Source of the DNA: Solimonas sp041659605
GTDB taxonomy: Bacteria > Pseudomonadota > Gammaproteobacteria > Nevskiales > Nevskiaceae
Assembly (NCBI GenBank): GCA_041659605.1
Contig: JBAZXW010000012.1
Location: forward strand, 1-64,000
Direction of reading: 5' to 3'
DNA: 64,000 bases
How positions within the stretch are numbered: position 1 is the stretch's first letter; the number at the start of each line of letters is the position of its first letter. Position numbers and translations under genes: made by a program. Below, in pieces: positions 42,337-53,075 of this stretch. The notes under the pieces were generated by a model. It made no database searches. It was not told the origin of the DNA and was given only the letters and a program-made list of their open reading frames with translations.

Positions 42337-44826
42337 ATGTCCACCCTCATCCTGACCCTGATCGCCATCGCCTCTGGCTGGTGCCTGGCCTTCATCGGTG
42401 CGCCGCTGATCGCCTGGACCGCGGCCGCCGGCGCCTTGCTGTTCGGCCTCAAGGTCGCCGGCAGCATCGGCACCACCGCATTCGTCGTGGCGGGCGGCAT
42501 TTACCTTGTGCTCGCGTTGCTGCTGAACCTGCGCCCGCTGCGTCGCGCGCTCTTGACCAGGCCCTTGTTCGGCGCGTTCAAGAAGGTACTGCCGGAGATG
42601 TCGTCGACCGAGCGCGAGGCGCTCGAAGCCGGCGACACCTGGTGGGAGGCCGAGATGTTCCGCGGTCGACCCGACTGGGCCAAGCTGCTCGCGTTCAAGT
42701 ACACGCCATTGACAGCGGAGGAGCAGTCCTTCCTCGACAACGAGTGCGAGGAACTGTGCAAGCTCTGCGACGACTGGAAGATCGAGTTCGAGGACAAGGA
42801 TCTGTCCCCCGAGGTCTGGGCCTACATCCGCCAGCACAAGTTCCTCGCGATGCTGATCAAGAAGGAATACGGCGGTCTCGGCTTCTCGGCGAACGCGCAG
42901 TCGGCGGTCGTCACCAAGCTCGCGACCAAGTCGATCTCGATGGCCGTCACGGTGATGGTGCCGAACTCGCTCGGCCCCGGTGAGCTCTTGATGTACTACG
43001 GCACCGACGCGCAGAAGAAGCAGTGGCTGCCGGGCCTGGTGTCGGGCAAGGAGATTCCGTGCTTCGGCCTGACCGGGCCGGAAGTCGGCTCGGACGCGAC
43101 CGCGATGCCGGACCTGGGCGTGGTCTGCTACGGCGAGCACGACGGCAACAAGGTGCTCGGCATCAAGCTGAACTTCTCGAAGCGTTACATCACCCTGGCG
43201 CCGATCGCGACGGTCGTCGGCCTCGCGTTCAAGCTGCGCGATCCGGACGGCCTGCTCGGCGACAAGTCGAAGTCGGCCAACAATGGCGAGTGGGGCATCA
43301 CCTGCGCGCTGGTCCCGGCCGGGCACCCCGGCGTGCAGATCGGCCGCCGCCACTATCCGGGCGCGGCCTTCCACAACGGCACGATCCACGGCCGCGACGT
43401 GTTCATTCCGGTCGACTGGATCATCGGCGGCCCGGCGATGGCCGGCAAAGGCTGGCGCATGCTGGTCGAGTGCCTGTCCGCGGGGCGCGGCATCTCGTTG
43501 CCGGCGCTGGCGACCGCGGCCGGCCAGACCGCGTATCGCATGATCGGCATCTACGGGCGCTTCCGCCGCCAGTTCAAGGTCGCGATCGGCAAGTTCGAGG
43601 GCGTGCAGGAAGCCACCGGCCGCATTGCCGGTTTCGGCTACACGCTCGAGGCGATGCGCATCATGACCGCGTCCGCGGTCGACCACTGCGCGCCGTCGGT
43701 GGTCACCGCGATTGCCAAGTACCACATGACCGAGCTGATGCGGAAAGTCGTTTCCGACAGCATGGACGTGATGGCCGGCAAGGCGATCCAGCAGGGGCCG
43801 CGCAATTTCGTCGCAACGGCCTACAAGACGACGCCGGTGGCGATCACCGTCGAAGGCGCGAACATCCTCACACGCAACCTGATGATCTTCGGCCAGGGCG
43901 CAATCCGCTGCCACGAATATGTGTTCCCGGAGATGGAGGCGGCGCGCGAGAACGACCTCGTCGCCTTCGACCGGCTGCTGTTCGGGCACATCGGTTTCTC
44001 GATCAACCGCGCCGTGCGCGCGCTGACGCTCGGCCTGACCGGCGCGCGCCTGGCGAAATCGCCGGTCGCCGGCGAACTTGCTGCCTACTTCCGCGACCTG
44101 GAGCGTTTCTCCGCCGCGCTGGCGTTCTGCTCCGACCTGACGATGGGGGTGCTCGGCGGCAAGCTCAAGTTCATGGAGCGCCTGTCGGCGCGTCTGGGCG
44201 ATGCGCTGAGCCAGCTCTACATCGCGTCCTGCGTGGCCAAGTACTACCTCGAAGGCTCGAAGAGCGAGGCCGAGCTCGCGCACGCGCGCTGGGCGCTCGA
44301 CCATGCCTTGAGCGAGGTCGCCAAGGCCTTCGACGAGTTCCTGCACAACTTTCCGGTGGCCTGGGCCCGCGTCGTCATGCGCGCGGTCGTGTTCCCGCTC
44401 GGCAACCACTTCCGCCCGGTATCGGATCAGGTCAATGCCCGCGTCGCCGATCTGCTGCTCGAGCAGACCGACGTGCGCGAGCGCCTGTCGTGGCTGGTGT
44501 TCAAGAACGGCGGCGCACATGATGCGGTTGGCCGCATGGAACATGCGTGGGCGGTATCGCACGAAACCGAAGGCGCCTACCTCAAGTTCTATCGCCTGGC
44601 CGCGAACGACGAACTTGCCGGCGACACCGTCGCCGAGCGCCTGCGCGATGCGGTCACCCGCAAGCTGATGACGCGCGACGAAGCCGACCAGGCCGAGGCC
44701 TACGACAAGCTGCGCTACGACGTGATCCTCACCGACGACTTCAGCCAGGCCTACATCGCCGGCGACTACGGCGCCGACTGCGCCGAAGTGATCGAGATGG
44801 CCACCGTGCGCGCGCGCGTCGCCTGA
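42337..44826 (+). CDS. fadE: FadE-type long-chain acyl-CoA dehydrogenase
   Basis: At 829 residues this has the length of E. coli FadE. Two or three N-terminal membrane helices (ILTLIAIASGWCLAFIGAPL and on) anchor it; the acyl-CoA dehydrogenase core follows (about 120-550), with PCFGLTGPEVGSDA and a conserved ITVEGANILTRNLMIFGQGA segment, then a C-terminal DUF1974-type domain. It catalyses the first, FAD-dependent step of beta-oxidation of fatty acyl-CoA. It follows a TetR gene in a likely operon. Confidence 0.95.
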   Translation: MSTLILTLIAIASGWCLAFIGAPLIAWTAAAGALLFGLKVAGSIGTTAFVVAGGIYLVLALLLNLRPLRRALLTRPLFGAFKKVLPEMSSTEREALEAGDTWWEAEMFRGRPDWAKLLAFKYTPLTAEEQSFLDNECEELCKLCDDWKIEFEDKDLSPEVWAYIRQHKFLAMLIKKEYGGLGFSANAQSAVVTKLATKSISMAVTVMVPNSLGPGELLMYYGTDAQKKQWLPGLVSGKEIPCFGLTGPEVGSDATAMPDLGVVCYGEHDGNKVLGIKLNFSKRYITLAPIATVVGLAFKLRDPDGLLGDKSKSANNGEWGITCALVPAGHPGVQIGRRHYPGAAFHNGTIHGRDVFIPVDWIIGGPAMAGKGWRMLVECLSAGRGISLPALATAAGQTAYRMIGIYGRFRRQFKVAIGKFEGVQEATGRIAGFGYTLEAMRIMTASAVDHCAPSVVTAIAKYHMTELMRKVVSDSMDVMAGKAIQQGPRNFVATAYKTTPVAITVEGANILTRNLMIFGQGAIRCHEYVFPEMEAARENDLVAFDRLLFGHIGFSINRAVRALTLGLTGARLAKSPVAGELAAYFRDLERFSAALAFCSDLTMGVLGGKLKFMERLSARLGDALSQLYIASCVAKYYLEGSKSEAELAHARWALDHALSEVAKAFDEFLHNFPVAWARVVMRAVVFPLGNHFRPVSDQVNARVADLLLEQTDVRERLSWLVFKNGGAHDAVGRMEHAWAVSHETEGAYLKFYRLAANDELAGDTVAERLRDAVTRKLMTRDEADQAEAYDKLRYDVILTDDFSQAYIAGDYGADCAEVIEMATVRARVA

Positions 44827-44903
44827 ACCGGCGCAACGATCAGCATCAAGAGTGTGTGACCTTGGGCCGGACAGGCGATCGTCCTGCCCATTTCAGCAAT
44901 TTC

Positions 44904-45401
44904 TCAGCCTGCGGACATCAGACCCGTGTCCGATTGATCCGGAGCGGACTCGACGATCTCGAGTCGACCGGCGGAGGATTGCTCGGTGCGCCGGAGCGGA
45001 TCGTCCGGGTCCGGACGCGTGACGTAGATCGACACCGTGTGCGCGGCCAGGTTGTAGACCTCGCTGACGGTTTCGCCGCTCGCGGGTTCGACGCGGTTCA
45101 CGAAATACACGCCGGCGGAGACCATGCGGATCGAGACCTGCTCGGTTCCCGAGTCGCCGCTGCGCGGGCCGCCGATGATCTTCCAGTGCGCCGAATGCTC
45201 GTCGACGAAGCGCCGCTCGACGAATTCGCCGTCCGGCATTGCATAACGCAAGGTCAAGCCCTCGATCTGCGTGGGGCCGTCGCGGTCGACTTCGGTAAAG
45301 TAACCGCCGGATATCCGCGCGAATACCAGCGCAAGCAGTGCCAAGCCCAGAGCGGGTTTGAGCATGCGTCCCCATCGCTTCGACTTCCTTGTTCTGTTCA
45401 T
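44904..45401 (-). CDS. Hypothetical protein with N-terminal membrane anchor, MoaF/lipocalin-like
   Basis: The 165-residue protein starts with a basic patch and a hydrophobic helix (MLKPALGLALLALVFARISGG), then a beta-rich domain: GLTLRYAMPDGEFVERRF, VSIRMVSAGVYFVNRVEPAS, TVSEVYNLAAHTVSIYVT. The strand pattern resembles small MoaF-like or phenolic-acid-decarboxylase-like barrels, but this is a weak impression. The gene is convergent with fadE. Confidence 0.6.
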   Translation of the reverse strand: MNRTRKSKRWGRMLKPALGLALLALVFARISGGYFTEVDRDGPTQIEGLTLRYAMPDGEFVERRFVDEHSAHWKIIGGPRSGDSGTEQVSIRMVSAGVYFVNRVEPASGETVSEVYNLAAHTVSIYVTRPDPDDPLRRTEQSSAGRLEIVESAPDQSDTGLMSAG

Positions 45402-45651
45402 CCTCGCCCCCGTGGTGGCACGTGCGTCAATGACCGTCTCATCCGTGAATCGGTTCCATAAGAGCCGGAGACTTGCATACGGGCGCTGAACAAGCGCTGA
45501 CCATCCGGCCTACGGCGCGAGGCTCAACCGAGGTAGAAGACATAGCCCGCCAGCAGCGCGTCGATGTCCCCTTTTGCCGGGCGTCTATCCTCACGATCTG
45601 CCCGTTTTTCACCACTACTCGGCCCGGTGGGGGTGTGCGATATTGACCCGC
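45402..45651. other. Divergent intergenic region
   Basis: This gap lies between the minus-strand hypothetical gene and the plus-strand CorA-family gene. I see no gene or clear operator in it. An in-frame start at 45574 would extend the CorA-like protein by 26 residues with no conserved look. Confidence 0.4.
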
Positions 45652-46614
45652 ATGGAAATCTTCCACCTCGTCAGGGGCCAGGCGCCGCAGCGAATCGACT
45701 CGCTGGGGGCGACGCCGACGGAGGGTTTCATCTGGCTGGACTTCGTCCGCGACCGGGACGCGGACTGGGAGGCGTGGCCGCGACGCCTGCTCGGCGTGGA
45801 GCTGGATCCACGGCACGTGCAGGACAGCCGCGATGCGGGGCATAAGGCGTTCTTCGACGTGGCCCCCGGCTACGACTTGTTGGTGTTCGAGGAAATCGCG
45901 CCGCAAGGCGACCAGTTTCGTCTGGAAACCCGCAGTGCCGCGCTGTTCCTGTTCGAGCGGCTGCTCGTATCGGTGCGCGCGGAAGACAATCTCAGTTTCG
46001 ACGTGCTGAAGCGGAGGTTCGCCGATGGCACGACGCGCTCGCCGGGCAGCGTGCGGGTGTTGACCGAGATCCTGCTCGACGAGATGGCGGACCGGCTGCT
46101 CGCCGTCGGCGAGGACTTCAATCAGCAGCTCGAAGAGCTGCAGGCGAGCCTGCTGAATCCGAAGAGCGCGTTCAAGGACTGGGCGCAGCTGCTCGACGGA
46201 CGCCGCGACGCCTACCGGATCGAATGGCTGTGCCGGAACCAGCTCAAGGTGCTGGAGCGCTGGCACCGCAACAGCGTCTTCGAATGGAGCAATCCCGAGG
46301 AAACGCGCCTGCACGACATCGGCGAACACATCGGCCTGTTGCGCGACGCCGCGGCCGACCTCGAGCGCCACATCGAGGCGGCTGTGCAGATCTACTTTGC
46401 GTCGACGGCGTACCGCACCAACGAGATCGTGCGCACCCTGACCGTGTTCTCGGCGATCTTCCTGCCGCTGACCTTCCTCGCCGGCGTCTACGGCATGAAC
46501 TTCGAGGTGATGCCGGAGCTGAGGCTGAGTTTCGGCTACCCGCTCTTGCTCGTCGTCATGATCCTGCTGGCGATCCTGTTGCTGCGCTTTTTCCGCCGGC
46601 GCGGGTATTTCTGA
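45652..46614 (+). CDS. CorA-family divalent cation transporter (ZntB-like)
   Basis: The 320-residue protein has a long cytoplasmic domain and two C-terminal helices. The first helix ends with the hallmark YGMNF (TFLAGVYGMNFEVMPELRL), which forms the selectivity ring in CorA/ZntB channels. It moves Mg2+, Zn2+ or related ions as a pentamer; the sequence does not decide which. No strong Shine-Dalgarno precedes the chosen ATG. Confidence 0.88.
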   Translation: MEIFHLVRGQAPQRIDSLGATPTEGFIWLDFVRDRDADWEAWPRRLLGVELDPRHVQDSRDAGHKAFFDVAPGYDLLVFEEIAPQGDQFRLETRSAALFLFERLLVSVRAEDNLSFDVLKRRFADGTTRSPGSVRVLTEILLDEMADRLLAVGEDFNQQLEELQASLLNPKSAFKDWAQLLDGRRDAYRIEWLCRNQLKVLERWHRNSVFEWSNPEETRLHDIGEHIGLLRDAAADLERHIEAAVQIYFASTAYRTNEIVRTLTVFSAIFLPLTFLAGVYGMNFEVMPELRLSFGYPLLLVVMILLAILLLRFFRRRGYF

Positions 46615-46632
46615 AACCGCGCCGCGCGGCGT

Positions 46633-47811
46633 CTACGCCACCTCGAACAAGCCCGCGGCGCCCATGCCGCCGCCGATGCACATCGTCGCGACGACGTACT
46701 TCACGCCGCGGCGCTTGCCTTCGATCAGCGCGTGTCCGACCAGGCGCGTGCCGGAGACGCCGTACGGATGGCCGACCGCAATCGCGCCGCCGTCGACGTT
46801 GAGGCGCTCGTCGGGGATGCCCAGCTTGTCGCGGCAGTACAGCACCTGCACGGCAAAGGCCTCGTTGAGTTCCCACAGGCCGACGTCGTCGATCTTCACA
46901 CCGGTGCGTTCCAGCAGGCGCGGAATCGCGAACACCGGGCCGATGCCCATCTCGTCCGGCTCGCAGCCGGCGACCGCGAAGCCGCGGAAGATGCCCAGCG
47001 GCTTGAGCCCGCGCTTCTCGGCGAGCTTGGCGTTCATGATCACGCAGGCGGCGCCGCCGTCGGAGAACTGGCTTGCATTGCCGGCGGCGATCACGCCGCC
47101 CGGCGTCGCCGCCTTGATCCTGGCGACAGCTTCGTAGGTCGTGCCGGCACGGATGCCCTCGTCCTTGCTGGCCGTGACTTCACGCGTGACCAGCATGCCG
47201 GTCTTCTTGTCGGCGACGCCGGTGGTGACGGTGATCGGCGCGATCTCATCTTTGAACTTGCCGGCGGCCTGCGCGGCCTCGGCGCGCTGCTGGCTGCGCG
47301 CGCCGTACTCATCCTGGCGCTCGCGCGCAATGCCGTAGCGCTTCGCGACCGTCTCGGCGGTCTGCAGCATCGGCCAGTAGACCTCCGGCTTGTGCTGCTT
47401 GAGCCAGCTGTCCATCACCATGTGCTGGTTCATCTCGTTCTGCACGCAGGAGATCGACTCGACGCCGCCGGCGACGATCACCGGCACCTGGTCGACGATC
47501 ACGCGCTGCGCGGCCATCGCGATGGTCTGCAGACCGGACGAGCAAAAGCGGTTCACCGTCACGCCCGAGGTCGTCACCGGCAGGCCGGCGCGCAGTGCGC
47601 ACTGGCGCGCGATGTTGGCGCCGTTCGCGCCCTCCGGATTGGCGCAGCCCATCAGCACGTCCTCGACCTCGGCCGGATCGACGCCGGCACGTTCGACGGC
47701 GTGCTTGACCGCGTGACCGCCCAGCGTCGCGCTGTGCGTCATGTTGAAGGACCCGCGCCAGGACTTTGCGAGCGGCGTGCGGGCAACGGAAACGATTACG
47801 GCGTCGGTCAT
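46633..47811 (-). CDS. Acetyl-CoA C-acyltransferase (thiolase)
   Basis: The 392-residue enzyme has all thiolase landmarks: acyl-accepting Cys in NRFCSSGLQ (about residue 90), NEAFAVQ, catalytic His in GHPYGVSG and base Cys in CIGGGMGAA. It cleaves 3-ketoacyl-CoA to acetyl-CoA and a shortened acyl-CoA, the last step of beta-oxidation. It follows the fadB-like gene on the same strand, separated by a palindromic repeat, so it is likely the FadA partner (or FadI type). Confidence 0.94.
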   Translation of the reverse strand: MTDAVIVSVARTPLAKSWRGSFNMTHSATLGGHAVKHAVERAGVDPAEVEDVLMGCANPEGANGANIARQCALRAGLPVTTSGVTVNRFCSSGLQTIAMAAQRVIVDQVPVIVAGGVESISCVQNEMNQHMVMDSWLKQHKPEVYWPMLQTAETVAKRYGIARERQDEYGARSQQRAEAAQAAGKFKDEIAPITVTTGVADKKTGMLVTREVTASKDEGIRAGTTYEAVARIKAATPGGVIAAGNASQFSDGGAACVIMNAKLAEKRGLKPLGIFRGFAVAGCEPDEMGIGPVFAIPRLLERTGVKIDDVGLWELNEAFAVQVLYCRDKLGIPDERLNVDGGAIAVGHPYGVSGTRLVGHALIEGKRRGVKYVVATMCIGGGMGAAGLFEVA

Positions 47812-47830
47812 GTTCGGGTTCCTCGTCTGT

Positions 47831-47903
47831 CGTCATTCCCGCGCAAGCGGGAATCCAGCGCCGTGTTCGCGGCTCATGGATGCCCGCCTCCGCGGGCATG
47901 ACG
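47831..47903. repeat. Palindromic repeat between fadB-like and thiolase genes
   Basis: Two hairpins stand side by side, attcccgc-gcaa-gcgggaat and atgcccgc-ctcc-gcgggcat, and outer arms cgtcat/atgacg enclose both. The sequence type (gtcattcccgcgcaagcgggaatcca) is a dispersed repeat in many proteobacteria. Confidence 0.8.
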
Positions 47904-47915
47904 TGAATTGCGTGA

Positions 47916-50021
47916 TCAGTTGAACGTCTTTCCTTCCGCAGCCAGCTTCGCCAGCAGCGCTGCGGGCTCCCAGAACTTCGCGTCCGCGCCCGGCTGCGCC
48001 GCAAACTCGCGCATGCGCCGCGCGACACCGTAGAGGCCGACGCTGTCGGCGTAGAGCATGGGTCCGCCGCGGTGCAGCGGGAAGCCGTAGCCGTTGAGGT
48101 AGACCATGTCGATGTCGGAGGCGCGCAGCGCAATGCCTTCCTCGAGAATGCGTGTACCTTCGTTGACCAGCGCGTACACCAGGCGCTCGACGATCTCGGC
48201 GTCGTCGATTTTGCGCGGCGTGATGCCGGCCTCCTTGCGATAGCCGGTGATCAGCGCCTCGACTTCGGCGTCCGGATACGCCGTGCGATCACCCGGCTTG
48301 TACGCATACCAGCCCTTGCCGGTCTTTTGCCCGTAGCGCCCGGCTTCGCACAGACGGTCGGCGACGACGGCCCTGGACAGGTCCGGGTGCTCGGCGTAGT
48401 GGCGCTTGCGCACGTACCAGCCGACGTCGTTGCCGGCGAGGTCGGACATGCGGAACGGGCCCATCGCGAAGCCGAACTTCTCGACCGCCCTGTCGACCTG
48501 CTGCGGCAGCGCGCCTTCATCGAGCAGGCGCAGCGCCACGACGCTGTACTTGTTGATCATGCGGTTGCCGATGAAGCCGTCGCAGACGCCGGCAACGACC
48601 GGCAGCTTCCTGATCGTCTTCGCCAGCTTCATCACCGTCGCCAGCACGTCCTTCGCGGTCTTTTCGCCGCGCACGACTTCGAGCAGGCGCATGACGTTCG
48701 CCGGCGAGAAGAAGTGGGTGCCGACGACGTCCTGCGGGCGCTTGGTGAACGCGGCGATCCGGTTCACGTCCAGCGTCGAGGTGTTGGTCGCCAGGATCGC
48801 GCCCGGCTTCATCACCGTGTCGAGCGTCTCGAACACGGTCTTCTTCACCGCCATGTCCTCGAACACCGCCTCGATGACGATGTCGGCGTCCTTGATCTCG
48901 GCGTATTCGAGCGTCGGCTGGATCAGTGCCATGCGCGCTTCGAGCTTGTCCTGCGTGAGCTTGCCCTTCTTCAGCGCGCTCTCGTAGTTCTTGCGGATCA
49001 CGCCCAGGCCGCGTTCCAGCGCCTCGGCCTTCATTTCCAGCACCTTCACCGGGATGCCTGCGTTGGCGAAGTTCATCGCGATGCCGCCGCCCATCGTGCC
49101 GGCGCCGATCACGGCGGCGGACTTGATCGCCCGCACCGGCGTGTCCTCGGGCACATCCGGGATCTTGGTGCAGGCGCGCTCGCCGAAGAAGGCATGGCGC
49201 AGCGCCTTCGACTCCGGCGTGCCGAGCAGGAATGCAAAGCCATCACGCTCGGCGGCCAGACCCTCGTCGAAGGTCTTGCTGGTCACCGCCGCGGCGACCG
49301 CGTCGATGCACTTGATCGGCGCCGGGAACGAGCCCACCATGCCACGCGCCGTGTTGCGCGCGAACTGGAAGTAGGCCTCAGCTTCCGGATGCGTGCATTT
49401 CATGTCGCGCACGCGCTTGAGGGGGCGCTGCTCGGCGACGACTTTCGCGGCGAACGCGAGTGCGCCGGCTTGAAGAGTTCCGGTGACGATCTCGTCGAAG
49501 AGCGCGGTCTGCGCGAGCTGCTGCGCCGGCACCGTGTTGCCGGACACGATCATGTTCAGCGCGACTTCGACGCCGACCACGCGCGGCAGGCGCTGCGTGC
49601 CGCCGCCACCGGGCAGCAGGCCAAGCTTGACCTCCGGCAGTGCGATCTGCGCATCGGCGAGCGCGACGCGGAAGTGACAGCCCAGCGCCAGCTCGAGGCC
49701 GCCGCCCATGCAGGTGCCGGAGATCGCGGCGATCACCGGCTTGGTGCTGCGCTCGATCGCATTGATCACCGTGTGCAGGTTCGGCTCGGCGAGCATCTTC
49801 GGCGAGTTGAACTCGCGGATGTCGGCGCCGCCGCTGAAGGCTTTGTCGGTGCCGGTCAGCACGATCGCCCGGATCGCCGCATCGGCGTTGGCGCGGTCGA
49901 GCCCGGCGAGGATGCCGCTGCGCAGGTCCAGACCCAGGCCGTTGACTGGCGGGTTGTTCATCGCGATCACAGCCGTGTGGCCGTGCACCACATAGGTGGT
50001 GACACCGGTGCTGACGCTCAT
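47916..50021 (-). CDS. Bifunctional enoyl-CoA hydratase/3-hydroxyacyl-CoA dehydrogenase (FadB/FadJ type)
   Basis: The 701-residue protein joins an N-terminal crotonase domain (about 1-190; GGADIREF and TCMGGGLELALGCHF, LPEVKLGLLPGGGGTQRLPR with both catalytic Glu regions) with a 3-hydroxyacyl-CoA dehydrogenase (NAD motif GAGTMGGGIA about residue 300; GTHFFSPANVMRLLEVV). It hydrates enoyl-CoA and oxidises the 3-hydroxyacyl-CoA. The thiolase gene follows as the likely partner, as in fadBA or fadJI operons. Confidence 0.95.
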   Translation of the reverse strand: MSVSTGVTTYVVHGHTAVIAMNNPPVNGLGLDLRSGILAGLDRANADAAIRAIVLTGTDKAFSGGADIREFNSPKMLAEPNLHTVINAIERSTKPVIAAISGTCMGGGLELALGCHFRVALADAQIALPEVKLGLLPGGGGTQRLPRVVGVEVALNMIVSGNTVPAQQLAQTALFDEIVTGTLQAGALAFAAKVVAEQRPLKRVRDMKCTHPEAEAYFQFARNTARGMVGSFPAPIKCIDAVAAAVTSKTFDEGLAAERDGFAFLLGTPESKALRHAFFGERACTKIPDVPEDTPVRAIKSAAVIGAGTMGGGIAMNFANAGIPVKVLEMKAEALERGLGVIRKNYESALKKGKLTQDKLEARMALIQPTLEYAEIKDADIVIEAVFEDMAVKKTVFETLDTVMKPGAILATNTSTLDVNRIAAFTKRPQDVVGTHFFSPANVMRLLEVVRGEKTAKDVLATVMKLAKTIRKLPVVAGVCDGFIGNRMINKYSVVALRLLDEGALPQQVDRAVEKFGFAMGPFRMSDLAGNDVGWYVRKRHYAEHPDLSRAVVADRLCEAGRYGQKTGKGWYAYKPGDRTAYPDAEVEALITGYRKEAGITPRKIDDAEIVERLVYALVNEGTRILEEGIALRASDIDMVYLNGYGFPLHRGGPMLYADSVGLYGVARRMREFAAQPGADAKFWEPAALLAKLAAEGKTFN

Positions 50022-50076
50022 GGGCGCTCCCTCGGGTTTGAACGAAAGTGCCGCAGCCTAGGCCCGCGGCGAAGGT

Positions 50077-50095
50077 GCGGACAAATGAAATCGCC
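50077..50095 (+). promoter_or_regulatory. Operator-like site, left half of a mirrored pair
   Basis: The 19-bp sequence gcggacaaatgaaatcgcc recurs in inverted orientation at 50168-50186 with one mismatch. It lies 55 bp upstream of the fadB-like start. Its place suggests control of that gene. Confidence 0.65.
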
Positions 50096-50167
50096 GAATC
50101 ACCAGCTATCAATGCAGCGCATGATCGCAGGCCGGCCAGCATGAGAACCGCTTATGCACGGCAATGC

Positions 50168-50186
50168 GGCGGTTTCATTTGTCCGC
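50168..50186 (-). promoter_or_regulatory. Operator-like site, right half of a mirrored pair
   Basis: The 19-bp ggcggtttcatttgtccgc is the reverse complement of the left site except one base. It lies 63 bp upstream of the first acyl-CoA dehydrogenase gene, nearly the same distance as the left site from the fadB-like gene. Confidence 0.65.
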
Positions 50187-50249
50187 CCCGGCGGCGCCGC
50201 CTAAGCTGCCGGGCGAGTTTCGTTTCAAGTCTTCGTCACGGAGTGCGGG

Positions 50250-51461
<1,212 letters not shown>

Positions 51462-51477
51462 TGTGCAGAGTTCGACG

Positions 51478-52614
51478 ATGAATTTCAACTTCAGCGAAGA
51501 GCAGCAGCAATTCCGCGACAGCCTCGAGCGCTACATCCGAGAGGCCTATGACTTCGAGTCGCGCCGCAAGATCCTCAAATCAGAGGCCGGCTACAGTCGC
51601 GAAGTCTGGCAACAGCTCGCCGAAATGGGCGCGCTCGCGATCACGCTGCCGGAAGCGCACGGCGGCTTCGGCGGCAATGCCTTCGACACCGTGCTGGTGA
51701 TGGAAGCGCTCGGCCGTGGCCTCGTCGTCGAACCGTACCTGTCGACGGTCGTGCTCGGCGCCGGGCTGGTCAGCGACGCCGGCAGCGACACGCAGAAGGC
51801 GGACGTCCTCAACGCCGTCGCCACCGGCGAGCGCCTGCTCGCGCTCGCCCACGGCGAGCCCGGCAGCCGCTACGCACTGTCGCAGGTCGCGACGACGGCA
51901 AAGAAGGATGGCGGCAACTGGGTGCTCAACGGCAGCAAGGCCGTCGTCCTGCACGGTGATACCGCCGACCAGCTGATCGTGTCGGTACGCAGCGCCGGTG
52001 GCGCGCGCGACGCGCAGGGCATCTCGCTGTTCCTGGTCGACGCGAACGCCGCCGGCGTGACGCGCCACGCCTATCCGACGCAGGACGGCGGCCGCGCCGC
52101 CGACATCGCGCTGGCCAACGTACGCGTCCCCGACAGCGCCCGACTCGGCGCCGAGGGCGCCGCGCTGCCGCTGCTCGAACACGCGATCGACCGTGCCATC
52201 GCCGCGCTGTGCGCCGAAGCCGTCGGCGCGATGTCGGCGACGATCGAGCAGACCGTCAACTACCTGAAGACGCGCAAGCAGTTCGGCGTGCCGATCGGCA
52301 CCTTCCAGGCGCTGCAGCACCGCGCCGTCGAGATGTACCTGCACGCCGAGCAGGCGCGTTCGATGAGCTGGCTCGCCGCCGCCAAGCTCGACGCCCCGCG
52401 CGACGAACGCCGCCACGCCGTGTCCGCTGCGAAAGTGCTGGTCGCGCAGAGCGCCCGCTACGTCGGCCAGCAGGCCGTGCAGCTGCACGGCGGCATCGGC
52501 GTCACCGACGAGCTGGCCGTGAGCCACTACTTCAAGCGCCTGACCATGATCTCGCTGCTGTTCGGCGACATCGACCACCACCTAGCGCTGTTCGGTGAGC
52601 AGATGGCCGCGTAA
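51478..52614 (+). CDS. Acyl-CoA dehydrogenase (PimD-like subunit)
   Basis: The 378-residue protein has the N-terminal dehydrogenase fold (NFNFSEEQQQFRDSLERYIRE), LAHGEPGSRYALSQV in place of the usual glycine-rich FAD loop, and the C-terminal QLHGGIGVTDELAVSHYFKRL. It is the likely partner of the larger subunit upstream. The start at 51478 was chosen over an in-frame start at 51451, since it matches the family N-terminus. Confidence 0.9.
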   Translation: MNFNFSEEQQQFRDSLERYIREAYDFESRRKILKSEAGYSREVWQQLAEMGALAITLPEAHGGFGGNAFDTVLVMEALGRGLVVEPYLSTVVLGAGLVSDAGSDTQKADVLNAVATGERLLALAHGEPGSRYALSQVATTAKKDGGNWVLNGSKAVVLHGDTADQLIVSVRSAGGARDAQGISLFLVDANAAGVTRHAYPTQDGGRAADIALANVRVPDSARLGAEGAALPLLEHAIDRAIAALCAEAVGAMSATIEQTVNYLKTRKQFGVPIGTFQALQHRAVEMYLHAEQARSMSWLAAAKLDAPRDERRHAVSAAKVLVAQSARYVGQQAVQLHGGIGVTDELAVSHYFKRLTMISLLFGDIDHHLALFGEQMAA

Positions 52615-52617
52615 CTG

Positions 52618-52650
52618 CGTAGGTTAGGCTGAGCGCAGCGAAGCCCAACG
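52618..52650. repeat. Palindromic intergenic repeat
   Basis: The sequence cgtaggttaggctgagcgcagcgaagcccaacg forms an imperfect hairpin of the same type as at 5191-5237. It lies just after the acyl-CoA dehydrogenase gene. Confidence 0.65.
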
Positions 52651-52658
52651 TCTGTGTC

Positions 52659-53051
52659 ATGACCCGCAAGCCCACGCCTCGACGCCATCGCGATCCGGAG
52701 CTCGCCGACATGGAGCGATTCTCACCGCTCCTCGACGACGAGCCGACGCTGTCGTCGAGCGGCACCTTCACGGTGGAGGCGACGGTCTGGCGTTACACCG
52801 GAGCGGGTGGATGGCACTTCGCAAATCTGCCCGAGGCCTTGTCGGCCGAGATCCGCGCGAAGTACGCGAAGTCACCGCGGGGCTGGGGGTCGATTCCGGT
52901 GCAGATCCGGATCGGCGAAACCGAGTGGGACACGTCGCTGTTCCTCGCGCGCAAGACTCGATCCTATCTGTTCGCCATCAAGGCCAGTGTCCGCAAGGAC
53001 GAGGGCATCGTCGACGGCAGCCGGATCACGGCTTACGTACGTATCCGGTAG
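52659..53051 (+). CDS. DUF1905 domain protein
   Basis: The 130-residue protein matches the small DUF1905 beta-barrel family: FTVEATVWRYTGAGGWHFANLP, RGWGSIPVQIRIGETEWDTSLF and YLFAIKASVRKDEGIVDG. The role of the family is unknown. The first 35 residues are less conserved, so a later start is possible. Confidence 0.85.
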   Translation: MTRKPTPRRHRDPELADMERFSPLLDDEPTLSSSGTFTVEATVWRYTGAGGWHFANLPEALSAEIRAKYAKSPRGWGSIPVQIRIGETEWDTSLFLARKTRSYLFAIKASVRKDEGIVDGSRITAYVRIR

Positions 53052-53075
53052 CGCGACGAACTTCGGGTAACCACT

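Noticed and set aside
47831..47903. Terminator between the fadB-like and thiolase genes
   Set aside because: The hairpins have no U-run on the minus strand and match a widespread dispersed repeat, so I call it a repeat; an effect on thiolase expression remains possible.
48072..50144. Plus-strand 690-codon frame antisense to the fadB-like gene
   Set aside because: It lacks domains and mirrors the codon pattern of the real gene.
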